From NCBI RefSeq assembly GCF_001625195.1, contig NC_054389.1, forward strand, positions 4,956,520 through 5,020,519: a stretch of 64,000 bases of DNA, in the 5' to 3' direction. Positions 22,679 through 35,071 of this stretch are shown here, in pieces (position 1 is the first letter of the stretch; every line of letters begins with the position of its first letter). Position numbers and translations under genes: made by a program. Below the pieces are notes generated by a model, which ran no database searches, was not told where the DNA came from, and saw nothing but the letters and a program-made list of their open reading frames with translations. The stretch is from Drechmeria coniospora. Its lineage: Eukaryota; Ascomycota; Sordariomycetes; Hypocreales; Ophiocordycipitaceae.

Positions 22679-25600
22679 CTAAAAGGCGGATCGAGTTCGA
22701 ATGTCCTGCGTCGTGTTAGCTACTGCTTCGGTGCGGGATGAAGGTGGTGCTGCATACAGAGATCTTTCGCTCAATTTCTCGGACCGAGCGATCCAGCTCC
22801 GCCGCAATCATCATCTTCTTGTCGTTAGGAAGCAAATTGTATCGTTCGCACAAGTCACCGTCGATTACGCCTTTGACGGGAGCATAGTAGCCACGATACA
22901 TCAGATGATCCCGTCCCAACAGTGGCGGGTCGTCGGTTCGAAGGTGTTGCTCGAGCGTTTGGAAGAAATCGGCGTCTTCGCGGGTGACGAGGGGAATGAA
23001 AACACCAATCGTGCCCATAAGCCCGCTCCAAAGGAGCACGCTCTGACCGCCAACTACCAGGCTCGTCTTTGCGATACTGGTAGGAGTATCCCCAGTGTAG
23101 AAGTGGCACATGAGGTTTAGACGGTTCGGGGTTCCGTTCAGGTAGGATCTAGCGTTCAGCAGATGAATGCCCGTCTCCTCCTCATCCGCTTCCTGGCTCG
23201 CTTTGGGGGGGGAGCGAACGATGAAAATGTTGCCAAACTTGTCACCTCCGGCGACCGATTCGTAGTCCACCATGGCTGAGCAGGTGGTCCATCTGGCCAC
23301 GTAATCATCGACAAAGGGGATGAGCTTGTTGGATGTTTGTTTGAACGCCACGTATGTGATGCCGTGCTGGACATCTCCAACGACGATTCGGTTCCCCTGC
23401 GCATTCAAGGACACGATCTTCCGAGGGGACACCTCGGCCTGTGATTTTCGCAACAGCTGTCGCATGCCAAGGTCGTACACTCGCAGTGTCTTGCCAATGC
23501 CGACCAATGCTCTGCCTTGGAAAGCGAGCAGTGCAGACGGAAGATCTTCGACGGGTGTTCGGTGGACGAATTCAAGCGCTCGGCCGCCATCGTTGAGACG
23601 ATAAATGTTGATATGAGCGCTTGAGAAGCTTGGCGGATTCACCACGATATTCGTTCCAGTGCCAACAACGAGGAAATGCTCTCCATCCTGGCTTGCGAAG
23701 GGAACAATCGCGCAGCTGACAACAGATTCGTTATTGTCCAGTTCCAGCGTCTGGAGCACCTGAGGCTCATCGGCAGAGACAGGGTCAATGACGCTGATAC
23801 ACGACGCCCAGCGGTGGTTTCCTCTCGGATAACCAAACGTATCCGGCGGAAGAACCGCCGAGTCGCCATTCATCGCTGCAGGATCAGCAAGCAACTTCTC
23901 CCGCAGATCGGGCGAAAGAGTGTTGTTGTCCGCTTCGATGGTGTAGAAGAGTGGCTGCTCAGGATGCTTGATGAGCTTTCTCGGCGTGTAGGTCAGGGAG
24001 ACGGATTTATGGGTAAGCGTGTCACCGAGCCGCTCGATGGAAAGAATGCTAGCGATGTGTCAGCAGGGTAGAGCTCACAGATACATGGGCGACCAAGGAC
24101 ATTGGAGACGCAGAGCAAGCTCATCAGTAGGAACAATTGGAAATAATGCGTAAAAAGCCTCACAGCCCTCAGGCGTAGGATCCATGTTTTCATCATGTAG
24201 AGCGGGGAGAGGTGGTAACGACAAGGGAAACAAGAGCATCTTGACATACCTTAGTTCCTGACCATGGATTGTGACGAGCCCCTCCTCACACTGCTCACTG
24301 GTGAAATTCCAGCCAAATTGGAGCTCGGAGAAATTTAGAGGCGTCATTACGAAGCTGCTGGTGATGGGATCGGGATATCCAAGCCATGGCCTTGAGCTCA
24401 GCGCGAGCACGCAGGTTTTGCCTTCGACCGTGAGCTGGAAAAGCTTGACCTGCTTCGGACCGAGAAACTTTTGGCGCGTGTCAGTCAACTCGCCCGAGAC
24501 CTCGTCTATGACGGTGCGCAGGTAGACTCCGGAATGCAGGCCGATATGGAGATACAGGGTTGACCCGCCTGACGAAGCGTCATCCATGGCGATGATGGCC
24601 AAGGATGTGGGCGCAGCTGTCAGGGCCTGGACCGACTTGCTTTCGAGAGTGGAACCGGCATCCAAACTGAGTATGCGGACTGTGCAATCGTCGCATCCCA
24701 CGGCGAGGTAGGAGCTGCGAACTCGGCCCTCGGGAACATCGCCCAGACTCAGGGCGGTGACGGTGCCGGTCATCTCCTTTCTATCTTCAAATTCGTTGAG
24801 GTTGCCTTCATCATCGGCCTCGAAATAGATGATCTCTCCAGAACTGAGGGCAACGGCCACCTGCTTTGCGTTCGTTGCGGCGGAAACGATCGAGCGATGC
24901 TGGGGCACCTCCCAGTCGGAGGCCTGTCCGTTGCGAACGACTCGGATGCCCTTCGGGTGGACTTGAAGCAGGCCGTTTTCGCCCAGGAGCTGTGCCGCGA
25001 GGGTGGGCACCTGGGTGAGAAAGCCAGAATCGCTAACCTCTTCTACCGTTTCTCCGATGCTGAGAATGAGAGATCCGTTACCGAAGGAGAGAACGATGTA
25101 GGCATCGTATTGGTCATCTCGGTTCAGTTTCAGTGTCCACACGGCCACCGGGGCGCCTGGTAGCTCGGAACCAACAATTTCGGTAACATCCAAACCATGC
25201 TTGAGTGTACGGAACGAGGAGCGGGCGCCGGTGCCGCAGATTGTGTAAATTTGGGGAGCATCATCTCCCGTCAGGTTGGCGACTTTGCAGTCCGTGAGTG
25301 GATTCATCGACGGGATGCTCTGAAACATGGTGATGTTTTCCGCCTTTCGAGGGTGGAAGTAGACGGGATCGTACGAAGCGTGCGGGTCAACCGGGAAGCT
25401 ATCGCTGGTGAACTCCATTTCTCCATCATCGTCTCCAAGCTTCTCGAACTGATAGAAGCCGGCATTTCCAAACTGGCTGGCGACATAGAGGAAACCGCTC
25501 TTGAGGATGCAGAAGCTCGTCGCAACCGGGACGGTATCGAAGTACTTGATGGTGAGCTTTCTGACCTCCCCAGTGGGCTTGCCGGCGTCGTCCTTGACCA

Positions 25601-26743
25601 TGTCCATGGTTACGCGGAAGAGATCACCGTCTTCAGTCTGGAGGAGAAAGAAGAAAGCGCCGCTGCTACCTTTCAGCTTGTGCATGATTCCGGCGACAAT
25701 GGAGCGCTTGCGGGTGGGATCCTCCGTTGCGCCTCGACGCCTCGGAATCGCGATGCGCAGGGGCTCCTGGTTGCTGTGCCTGTAGGTTATGCTTTCCAGG
25801 CCACAAATCAGGACACCGCTGGGACCGTCAGAGCCTCCGGGGACTTGAAAGAGCAGGGAAGAGGTAGGATCAACGGGTTCGGACCACTTCCGGACGACAT
25901 GGTTGAGGCCGAGGTCTAGCTCATAGTATACCAGTTGGGTCTGAACCTCGTCCAGCCCCTCTTCGCTGGTGTCCGGATCGAGGGCTGAGCAATTGATCTC
26001 GAGGGCTGCAAAGACGGGATTTGAATATCCGACATCTAGAGCCACCATTGAGAGAACAAGAACTCTAGGCTTGTGAGCTTCGAGGGGCGACGATATCGTT
26101 AGCTCTGCCGCCAGGTTCCCTTCTGGATTGCTGCCGCCCGAGACGCGGTTCAAGATGTAGACGAGCTTGTTTTTTTCGATGGAAGCGACAAGAAAGGCCC
26201 TGCCTTTAGGGTCGCACACCAGGTACTCTCCAGGAACGACTCTCCGGACGCCTGATTTTCCATATGTTTCCATATGAACCCGCGCGAAGCGGTTTTGCAC
26301 AGGGTCGTACTCGACAATGGTGATACGGCCCGAGTCAGAGGAGACAATGACAAAATCTAACGCCGAATGTTAGCATATGGTTGTATGACAGGGGAAGGGA
26401 AGCATCCGACGAAGTGTACGTTGTGTGCGAAGGGTACCGAGGCAAGGGATGGAAAATTGTGATGATGGGTTGGGAGGACTACGGGAGCGATGAACTTGCC
26501 TTTGGTGCTGCCAGTGACGCGAAAGGGGGCAAGGGAGCGGATGATGCCAAATACATCGTGAATCAAGACGGTATGGACTTTGCCCAAGCTCGCATCAGGA
26601 CGCAGCAGAGTCAAGCGCGATCCGGAGGCGGTAATTATGAGCTGCTCTCGCGTGCCTGCAAACTGACCCAGAATCGCTTGGACGACGTTGGTTGGCGGCT
26701 GGATCGTCAGCGAGTAAAGGAACATGTTGGAGGTGGTCGCCAT
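22679..26743 (-). CDS. RSE1: Splicing factor 3B subunit 3 (SF3b130)
   Basis: Exons 26743-26500, 26356-24250, 24048-22758 and 22705-22679 (27 nt) give 1222 residues, the normal length. The start [17 protein letters not shown] and the blocks [75 protein letters not shown] and [18 protein letters not shown] are diagnostic. It carries the MMS1-type N-terminal propellers and the C-terminal CPSF-A domain. Rse1 is a core U2 snRNP SF3b component that clamps SF3B1 at branch-site recognition. Intron 1 (26357-26499) joins in phase only with a GC donor (AAAG then GCAAGT) and has GCTAAC before its AG. Intron 2 is 201 nt and normal. The last exon encodes only DIRTRSAF. Confidence 0.95.
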
Positions 26744-27063
26744 GGTCCTCTCTGGGTGCAGTCAAGCCTGCGCGGCTCTGTGCTGTGCCTTACTTGCCGC
26801 GAGGTTTCGCTCTGCCGCGTGGGAGGATGGGATAAGGTGTGTTTTGTGTTGTGGAAGCTCCAAACCCACTTGGCAGGGTGGGCGGCTGCTGGAAAGTTTT
26901 AGCAGTTAGATTGCGCGGTGTGGTGGAGGAACTATTAATGCGAAAGTGGTCCGAGCTCCCAACATCTGCCCACCCACAGCCTCGCTGACTGCGAAGCAGC
27001 GGGCCATTGACCAGAACTCTGAAGACGACTGTCGAACTCGTCTACGTACGGACGACATTGAGC
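26744..27063. promoter_or_regulatory. Compact divergent promoter RSE1 / MSS51
   Basis: 320 bp separate the two start codons, so the two genes probably share a bidirectional promoter. No further element is recognised. Confidence 0.55.
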
Positions 27064-28719
27064 ATGGAGCCAGCACTGCGTAAGACGATAGGCAGTTTGT
27101 GCGGCCGCTGCTGGTCAGCCTCTTTGCGCAGCCGGGTGCTGAGTTCGCAACATCAAGGGAAGGAAAAAAAGCAACTGATAAAATCGTTTACCGCGGGCCT
27201 CCATACTGGGTCGTCGTTCCCTGCCAAAAAGCGGGAGAATTCTTCGAAGGAAGCGAGGGCGAGGAGTTTCCCGTCGAGCACAAGCTCCAAGAACCACTAC
27301 AGCTCAGGACCAGCGACAACAAGCGTGAGACTGGGCCAAGATGACTTGTTCCACCCCTTCTCCTCCTCGCCCGTTCCCGAGTTTCGGCGTCGAGCGGCGT
27401 TCATGAAGCAACACGCATGCTGTCCACACCCGGATCACAAGCCGACGAAGCTGCCGACTATCGCGCCGAAGGATGAGAGCAACGAGATGACGCCTGGGGA
27501 GTTGGCACCGAAGCGGGTGGATTTTGAGTGCCCAGACTGTGGCTTCCCGGTCTACTGCAGCAAGGAGCACTGGATGGAACACTACGAGGAGCATCTAAAA
27601 GTATGCGACACGCTGCGGCAGATCAACGAGGATGACCACGATCTCCGTTCCGGGCGCGTCTTTCACGAAGCGAATTTGCCGGATCTGCAGCTGGACGAGG
27701 CGGCGATCAACATGACGAATTGGGACACGTTCATGTACACTCGAGAGTTTGAGGCGATCAACTCTGACCGCTCCATGAGGCAGATCACACGATTGCTGAC
27801 GTATCCCGTCACCATCGGCAGCGTGCTGCACGAACTGAGCCCGTATAACATTGGCAAAGGGGGACGGCTTACGTCCGAGGGGCTGAAGAGCTTCAGTGGT
27901 AGGTACCAGATGGCGCGATGGTGGCATGGTATCGGGCGATGGTGAATTTTCGGCTAACGTTCGAACGCCAGCTCTGAGGTACAACTTGCATCCACCCAAA
28001 GCTGGGCGCGGCGCTGGGGTGAAGCAGCTGCGTCCGGAGCCGCCTCCGGTCAGGCTGTTCATCCTTGGTGCTCGAGCGGAGTCGTCGTTGCCACGATCGG
28101 CTTGGGTGCAGCTGGCGCACTTATTCCCCGAGTCGAGGTTGCATCTCATCTTCGTCGGGCCCGAGAGCATGGCCAACCGAGATGACGAATTCCCGTTGCC
28201 GGCGCGAACGGCGTCGAATCCCTTTGGCGCCGTCGTGGAGGACCGTGTTTGGTACAAGATGAAGATCAGCACCATTGTCGACTACTACCATACGATCCAC
28301 AAGACAGGCTACTTTGCGCCCCACGACCCGTATTTTGATTGCTTCGTCCTCTTCCATCCGGGCCTTGGTCACCCGGCGAGCACGCACGAGTGGGAGGAGA
28401 CGCTGCCGTTGCTGCTGGAGACGAAGGTGCCCATCATCAGCACCGGGTACACGCAATTCGACCTCGAGCGGGACGTTGAGTGGGTGCATAAGAAGTCGAA
28501 GGGCGAGTTTGACGTGCTGCTGGAGCCGGGTGAGAATATTTTCCGCAGCCTACGGTGGGATCTGAACGACATGGACCCTCAGGATATCACCTGCGGCAAC
28601 TGGGGCGTGTGGGCCTTCCGAGGCAAGAGGTACGTGCCATGCCATGTTTTACTTCTTCCGGAACCGATCCGAAGTCTAACGGGAAATACAGATACGAGAC
28701 GACGACGAAGCCTGAGTGA
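27064..28719 (+). CDS. MSS51: COX1 mRNA translational activator Mss51
   Basis: Exons 27064-27898, 27972-28629 and 28692-28719 (28 nt) give 506 residues. The N terminus has a mitochondrial-type basic leader. A MYND-like zinc finger follows at about residues 117-185 (CCPHPDH, then FECPDCGFPVYCSKEHW, then H and C ligands in EEHLKVC). The C-terminal Mss51 domain is clear: NWDTFMYTREFEAINSDRS, RQITRLLTYPVTIGSVLHE, RLFILGARAESSLPRSAW, FHPGLGHPASTHEWEETL and LEPGENIFRSLRWDLND. In yeast it activates COX1 translation and couples it to assembly of cytochrome oxidase; filamentous-fungal orthologues are assumed similar. An upstream in-frame extension lacks an ATG. Confidence 0.92.
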
Positions 28720-29723
28720 CCACTCAAACAAGACCCGCCGAACGGGCATGGGCTGGTAGATATCGGCTGCAAGGCGACGAGAATCCATCGGACTTAGCCT
28801 GTACGTAGTAGGCACCACCTATACTCCTTTGTATTCGGTACCTACCGTACGAAGCGTTGTACATCAAGTCATGCACGCCCCCGACAACGCGTGTGTGAAA
28901 GGGTGCAGGAAGTATGTAATTTATTGGCAATATCCACTGAGCAAAAATAGACGCAAGCTTCAACTTCATGATAGGCCTGGTGCGCTGCGTTTGAAAAACA
29001 TATTGTCCGTAGTCCTTCGAGTATTGGCTAATATGCCGTGACTGCCACGCCCAGTGCACATGCCAATACTCTGCCATGCCATCTGGTCGTGCCGCGAAGC
29101 CAGGCTTTGGAGAGTATGGGACCGATTGCAGCTTCGCAGAATTGTGCGTGTCGGGAATATTACACCTACAAGCTCGGAGTACGGAATACAATACGGAGTA
29201 TTATTACTTGTACTTGCACTTTAGTACCAAGTACGGCGTAGGCGTAGTCTTTGTACTAATTAATGTGCTGTAATTCCTTAGTTCTTGATTATTACTTACT
29301 GTACAACCAGGTGTATACATAAGTACAGGTAACTATTAACCAATGTACTCCGTACTGACTTGTCCAAGTACTACCAAAAGTTACTAAAAGTACTTAAGCT
29401 CTGGGTAGTAGCTAATTTTAGGGACATACAAACTACAGTACAGTACGGAGTACTGATACCAACTATTATTGTCCTGGCACCACTACGACCCATGACTGAC
29501 TACACCAACGACGAACGGACGACAACGGTGACAAACGGTGACGACAACAACGATGACAATAACAACGTCAACAATAAAGACAAACAGCGGCAAAAATAAA
29601 AAACCAAACGAAAACGACGACGACGACCACCACGGCGCTTTTTGACCCCGCCCGACGGCCATCTTGTTTTCCCTGTGCCATGTTTGCAACGACGCCCGTC
29701 CAGTCCATGCAAAACTGGCCATC
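28720..29723. other. Intergenic region with TAC-type repeats and an A/C-rich leader
   Basis: 28800-29460 is AT-richer with repeated TAC words (9-mers at 29192, 29346 and 29444). 29495-29600 is a low-complexity AAC/GAC stretch that probably belongs to the 5' UTR or promoter of the PXA gene. No gene is supported. Confidence 0.65.
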
Positions 29724-32329
29724 ATGCCTCCCTCCGTCTCTTTCGCCGACACCCCAGCATCGCCTCGAGCCGGCATTCCGCTTCGCAAGAAATTCAACTC
29801 TAAAGCCGGCCGTCGCTCGGCCCGTCCGGCCTCGATAGATCCCCTGTCCGACCGCGCCACCCAGGCGCTCATCCGACGGACGCTATGCCCTCAGCGGTCG
29901 GCCGACAAGGGCCGCGACTCTCAGATGCCCATCGACAAGCTCCTCCCTCCGCTAACGAGCCGAAATGACGTCAACCTTCAGCTTTATGCCTTCCTAGCCA
30001 TCATTCTACGAGAGTTTGTCCAGAGCTGGTACAGCAAAGTCACGACAGATGAGACCTTTGTCGGCGAGATACTCCATATCATTGCCCACTGTACTCAAAC
30101 CTTGGAAGAGAGGTTTCGCAAGCTGGACCTCGAGAGTCTGGCTCTGAATGAGATACCAGAACTCCTCGAGAAGCATGTGACGAGCAAGTTGACCGTTGTC
30201 GTAGCCTCCCCGTTGACCTCTTGCTGACTGCTACCCAGCCTATCGAACGGCACACCAGTCGTCGGTGCAACCGCCACTCGAGCTTGATTCCCGGGAGGCA
30301 TACCACGCCCTCTGGCCACTCCCTTTTCTCTCGCCAGTCCCTCAGCCAGGAGACAGCTTGAAGGCGGCTGAACAGCGCGAGAACGAGGCAATATACCGCC
30401 AGCTACTCGTCCAAGCCGTCCTCGCCGTCATACTCCCCACCGCCGAGCTCGAAAACCCGTGCTTGACGGCCCTCGTGGGCCAAATATTTTCCGAGCTCAT
30501 CCTTGGTAATGCGGTTGGAACCAAAGCAGTCCAGCCGTGGCTCCTCTATGAGGGAATATGTATCCTCGCACGCTTGCGAGATGAAAAAAAGGTCACATCG
30601 AAACAGGAAAGCACGCCCGTGACGGGCCAAACGAACCTCAAGATTTCCACAAGGGGTCGTTGGTCTGCACGAGGAATATTCCCAGCAATTGTTCATCTGA
30701 TATTCGTCTTTCTTTCCTCAATTCGTCTAATGGCTGCCACCATTGCGATGTCGACTTCTTTGCCACCAAGGACGACACCGTCGGAAGAAATCGAGGACCC
30801 AAATGGCCCTGCATCAACGACGGCCGATCATGTCACAGCCACACAAAGCAAGGTGCCTGTGTTAGCCTCTCGTGCATGGACCTTCCTCGCCAACCTGATT
30901 GAGTTGAGTTCCAGAATGCCCTGGCTCGCCGCCTGTTTCTCGCTGCTGCAGTTGGGAGCTGTCAACGGCCCTGGCCGGATCGCCGCATCAGACAGCAAGC
31001 TTGATAGGTAAGCCGTGATCGTCTCCTTTTTCTCTTCCGTATCCCCTCTTCACAAGCCTGCGACGCGTTCTGTGTCCTGGCCTTTCTCAGCACTGGTGTC
31101 GGCGAAAGAGAGGCGTCCAACAGGTGCCCGCGTGATGAGCCGCTCATCAAACCGAATCTGCCAGTTCCCCACAACTACCTTCAGACCACTGGCAGCAGTT
31201 TCGTTCATTTCGGCTCTTTAAACAAGGACGTGATGGCGAGACGATCTTGTGGTGGAAACTTGAAGTCTTCGCATCGTCCACTCATTCTTCAATCGACCTT
31301 GACTTAAAAACCCGCCCTCGGTTTCCATCGAACGAGCTCGGGAGGACAGTCACTCACCATGTCGCCCGTTTGTTTGGATTGACCAGGGAGCCTCAAAACA
31401 CTCGATAGCAGGTTGCCTCCAGCACAATCATGCAAAGATATTCAGACTTCAACGAGCCGCTCGATCATGTCATCAAGGTGCTCTGAGAACTGGTTATGAG
31501 CCTCCACCAGTGGTTTCGCGGCCATCACCCTCTCCATCCTCTCCGAAATCTTCATCTGGTTGACTTGCCATTCGCCTTCACGATTAATTACGCGACTATC
31601 GAAAATACCTCCCTCGGCAGTCATGAGTGTGTTGGACAACCCTCGCACGCTTTCGGTATTCCGGCCCTCTGTCAGCAGCTCACTGACGCCACGAAATTTG
31701 CAACGACAACATTTTTCATTCAGGGGATCCATGTGAACCGGACTACCTGTCCTTCACTTGCCGCCATGCCGCCCGTGCCGCTCCGGCCACATGTCTCATC
31801 ACACTCCTCTTTCCCTGCCACAAACGAGTACTGGCTACCTGTCACCCGAACTATTACCGCCGCCTCACCGGAGAGTGAGCCACGTCTGCTATGCTAACCT
31901 GCTTTCTCCTCCAGGTTTCTGTCACACCACATCAGATCCCTCTTTTCGCCCACCCTACTCCCCCCCACTCTTCGGACACTCCGAGGCGTTCTATTTCCTA
32001 ATAACTCCCTGGGCTCGTCGTCCATGCAACCTCCCTCATCCGACGCCGAGCTGCGAGCTCTACGACGCAGGGCTGCTAGAGCGCTTTCGGACCTCCTACC
32101 AGGGGGGGTGGCTCGAGTGTACTTTTGTGGCCGCTTGACCGTCCGCCCAGGTGCCTCGGGAGAGGACAATGAACAAATTGTGGACCAGGTAGAGCAGTTA
32201 TTGATGGTACTGGACGACGAGTATTGTAACAAGCACTTGATGTATAGTGTGCTCGAGCTGGTGCTCGTGAGGCTGATGCCAGAGTTGAGCGACAAGGGCG
32301 TTATTGAGCTATGGGAAGAGAGAGCTTAA
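29724..32329 (+). CDS. PXA-domain protein
   Basis: Exons 29724-30183, 30239-31007 and 31915-32329 give 547 residues. The PX-associated (PXA) domain covers about residues 75-250: NLQLYAFLAIILREFVQSWYS, EILHIIAHCTQTLEERFRKLD, LPELLEKHV-type helices, then EAIYRQLLVQAVLAVILP and ALVGQIFSELILGNAVGTK. The C-terminal block (FLSHHIRSLFSPTLLP, LRGVLFPNNS, VDQVEQLLMVLDDEYCNKHL) is conserved in fungal relatives. PXA domains occur in sorting nexins; here there is no PX domain, so the role (perhaps endosome or ER contact) is unknown. Intron 1 needs a GC donor (GCAAGT, 30184). Intron 2 is 907 nt, far longer than any other here, and contains an antisense ORF. It ends with GCTAAC and a normal AG. Confidence 0.83.
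31442..31799 (-). CDS. Candidate small gene nested antisense in the PXA gene intron
   Basis: Two exons, 31799-31747 and 31682-31442 (64-nt GT-AG intron, phase 2), would give a 97-residue, mostly helical protein. It starts MRHVAGAARAAWRQVKD and continues with ELLTEGRNTESVRGL, MERVMAAKPLVEAHNQF and a C-terminal DDMIERLVEV. The composition (Glu/Arg/Met helices) resembles a real small coiled-coil protein rather than a shadow frame, because the plus strand here is intronic. I do not recognise the family. The second exon alone stays open through the predicted intron (96 codons), so an unspliced form starting at 31729 is possible. It may also be chance. Confidence 0.35.
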
Positions 32330-33239
32330 GCTGATGCACGTGATGCTGCTACCTTGACGAACAAGGCATGCAGAAACAAAAACGTTCGACTTACGAAAGA
32401 GCACTGAGCTGACAAGATCTGGTTGTGGATCGTAGACGACTGGGCGCACATACACATTTGAGCGAACACCTCGTGAACGAACTAGCGAGCATCTTCAGCC
32501 AAGTCAAAGGCAAGTTTTGGATACTCTGGTATGCTCAAGTCCTGTACTCCGTATAAGATACAGTGGGAGACCCCTCATGCTACGTCCATGGGTGGCATGT
32601 AATATAATGCAATACAATATATCCTGGTCATGCATGCACGAAATATGCACTGTCTTTGAAAACTGAGCCTGAACCCTGCCTAACCAATCCAATTACCCCT
32701 TCAAATGTCCTTCTGGTACATATACACAAGTCGTGGGAAGCTCTGCCGGAGATGCTTCCGGTTTTGAAACCGTCCGGTTCAGCGCGAGGTCTCATGGTCG
32801 AAGCCAGGACACGGTTTATAAATAGATAGAGGAAGGGTATTGACCAAAGCTATGGGCTTGGCCCTTGGAACTGTCGTCGCCGATGTATCTGTTGCCAGAT
32901 TGTACAGAGTTGCCCCCTCACTTGCAATTACATTTCCGAACCTCGTTCTTCCTCCCATGTACCTGCTAACCAGACCTTGCACTCCCATAGTTCGCCAGCG
33001 ATGGGGTAGTAGAGCATCGTGCCGCCGATTGTCGGTAGTGACTCGTATGTGAATCACCAATCTCGTTGACCCAAAGGTCCCAAAAGGCCCAATGGCCGCG
33101 CACCGTTCTTGTGTTATTGTTCCAAAGCAGCAACGTCCAGATTTCTGCGAGAAAGAAATCCAGAGTGGCTCCCCCGCCTCCCGGGAAAAGCAACACCGAA
33201 GAAGGCAAGGCTGCGGCTGTCTGATATCAACATGAATAG
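32330..33239. other. Convergent 3' intergenic region
   Basis: 910 bp between the PXA gene (+) and the CENP-B-type gene (-). One TACTCCGTA copy lies at 32545. A minus-strand frame over 32779-33249 has no recognisable motif and overlaps the end of the neighbouring CDS; I read it as 3' UTR. Confidence 0.55.
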
Positions 33240-35071
33240 TCACACACATCGCACTTCCATGGCTGCTTCAGCAGATGTCAGTATGTCTTCAATCGATGGC
33301 TGGGAGCTTTGGCTCTGGTGTATTTGCAATTTCTTGGTCAGCTGTACAACAGCCATGTATTCGCCCTGGTCAAAATGTCCAAGAGATCCCATCCTCCGTA
33401 TGTAGTTAAGTAGTGTGCTGGCCGCCTGTCGTGCCTCTTCTTGCGTAGGAGATGCGGGCGATGATTCTGCCGGTGAACCTAATACGGGATCAGTGATGCT
33501 GGAATTGCTGCTAGTACGTTGGAGAGAAGGTGGAGAGTTTAGCGCTGTGCAGACAATGGGACCCATGCAGTTGTCGATTCCGGGAGAAGGAACCGCAGTA
33601 GAGGAAGGTGAAGTGGCAGCAGGCGGGTGCCGGGGTGTTACCGGCTCTTCTGCTACCGGCTGCTCTTGATTAAGAAAGTTGACATCAATGGATGGGAACG
33701 TGTGGCTCCTCCTCTCGCGGTGGTGGAAGTGGGAACCATCAGCAACGTGAAGTTGCAAAGAGTTGTCAACGGCAAATGTGTCGCCAGTGGCCGGGTTAGG
33801 GGAGAAGTGAAAGGAGGCTGCCGGGCTGACTGTACCGGCCGAGAAGGTTGCACAGCAGTCTCGCATATCGCCAGAGAGCTCATTGTTCGACTGGGACGCC
33901 TGGGCGCTGTATGTTAATTCAAACTCAAGAGTTTCCTTGTGGAGATCCTCGTCGCTCCGATCCCCCGACAGGGGCGAGATCGGTTGCGTGGGCGACGCTG
34001 GGGCGACGACGCTATGCGTCGCTGACTTGATGAGGGTGGGAAGTGTCGTCGACAGTCTCGCGCTGTCAGGAATGTGTGTTCCCGATGCGCGCCTCAAGGG
34101 CCTGCCTAAGCCGACTTTGTGTTTTTGTTTAAACTTTTGGAGCCAGCCGCTGGTCAGAGTGCCCAGCAGACTCTCGTGATATCCGCCAGCTCGGGCATAC
34201 AACTTGGCTTGTTCCATGATCTCGTCGTCTGTGATGTCCAATCCACGCTTCCGCTGTCTTCGAATATAGCTGCTGAGGGTTCTGTCGAAGTCTGTTTGCC
34301 TGGTCTTGCCGCGTTTAAAAGCATTCGCCGCCTCTTGCTCCCGTTTCAGGTGCTGATTCCTGTACCGCAACACCTTGGAGACGGTGCTGGATGGCCATGG
34401 CGGTTAGACATGTGCTTGTGGAACGCCTATTCCCAACGGCACGGCACGACTCACCTTCGCTCCACGCCGAACTTTGCACCGATGTCTGCCTGCCTTACAC
34501 CCGGATTCTCGTCATGGTACTGGCACATGGCTTGTTTCTGCTCCGCGCTCAACGTCTTCCTCGGAATCTTCTCGATTATCTTCAAACTCTTCACCATCTT
34601 CAACCCCTCTCCGGATTTACCGTTGGAAGATGTCGCAAGCGGCGCTGTGGACGATAGGGGCACAAATGTCGGGGGTGCACCACCAGAAACGGGTGTCATG
34701 GGCATGGACACTGCCGAGTAGCCACCTGCTGAGGTCGTTGGCGTCGGGTTCGTCAGCTGGCTTGGCCACGTCGTTCTCAGAATTGGAAGCTGATGGGGGG
34801 CAATGGACGGCGGCGCTGGCTGTATCAGCTGGTGTGGCTGGTGGTGACTCGGATGCGGTGCCATTCCTGGAGGGGGCATTCGTTGGATAGAGTCGGACGG
34901 CAAACCGTGAGGCATGAATCCGAACCCGGAATACTCGTTCATAGGACTGTTGGCATATGGACTCTGACTGTATGGGCTAATGGTGACCCAGTTGTCGCTC
35001 TCGTAGCCGCTGCTCTGCGCCGATTGGGCGTCATGATCCATGTTCGAAATGTTGTCGCTGCTTGGATTCAT
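33240..35071 (-). CDS. CENP-B/transposase-type HTH DNA-binding protein
   Basis: Exons 35071-34455 and 34386-33240 (68-nt intron, phase 2) give about 587 residues. Residues 1-160 are a low-complexity Ser/Pro/Gln region. A CENP-B N-terminal helix-turn-helix follows: PRKTLSAEQKQAMCQYHDEN, VRQADIGAKFGV and, after the intron, STVSKVLRYR. Then comes a second CENPB-type HTH (FDRTLSSYIRRQRKRGLDI, DDEIMEQAKLYARAGG, SGWLQKFKQKH). The last 300 residues are Ser/Thr/Pro-rich with a final helix (RQAASTLLNYIRRMGSL). There is no DDE nuclease domain, so this is a domesticated, regulatory-type protein rather than a transposase. Relatives bind centromere or origin repeats in yeast. The ATG at 35071 was used; the frame is open further upstream without ATG. 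Confidence 0.82.
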
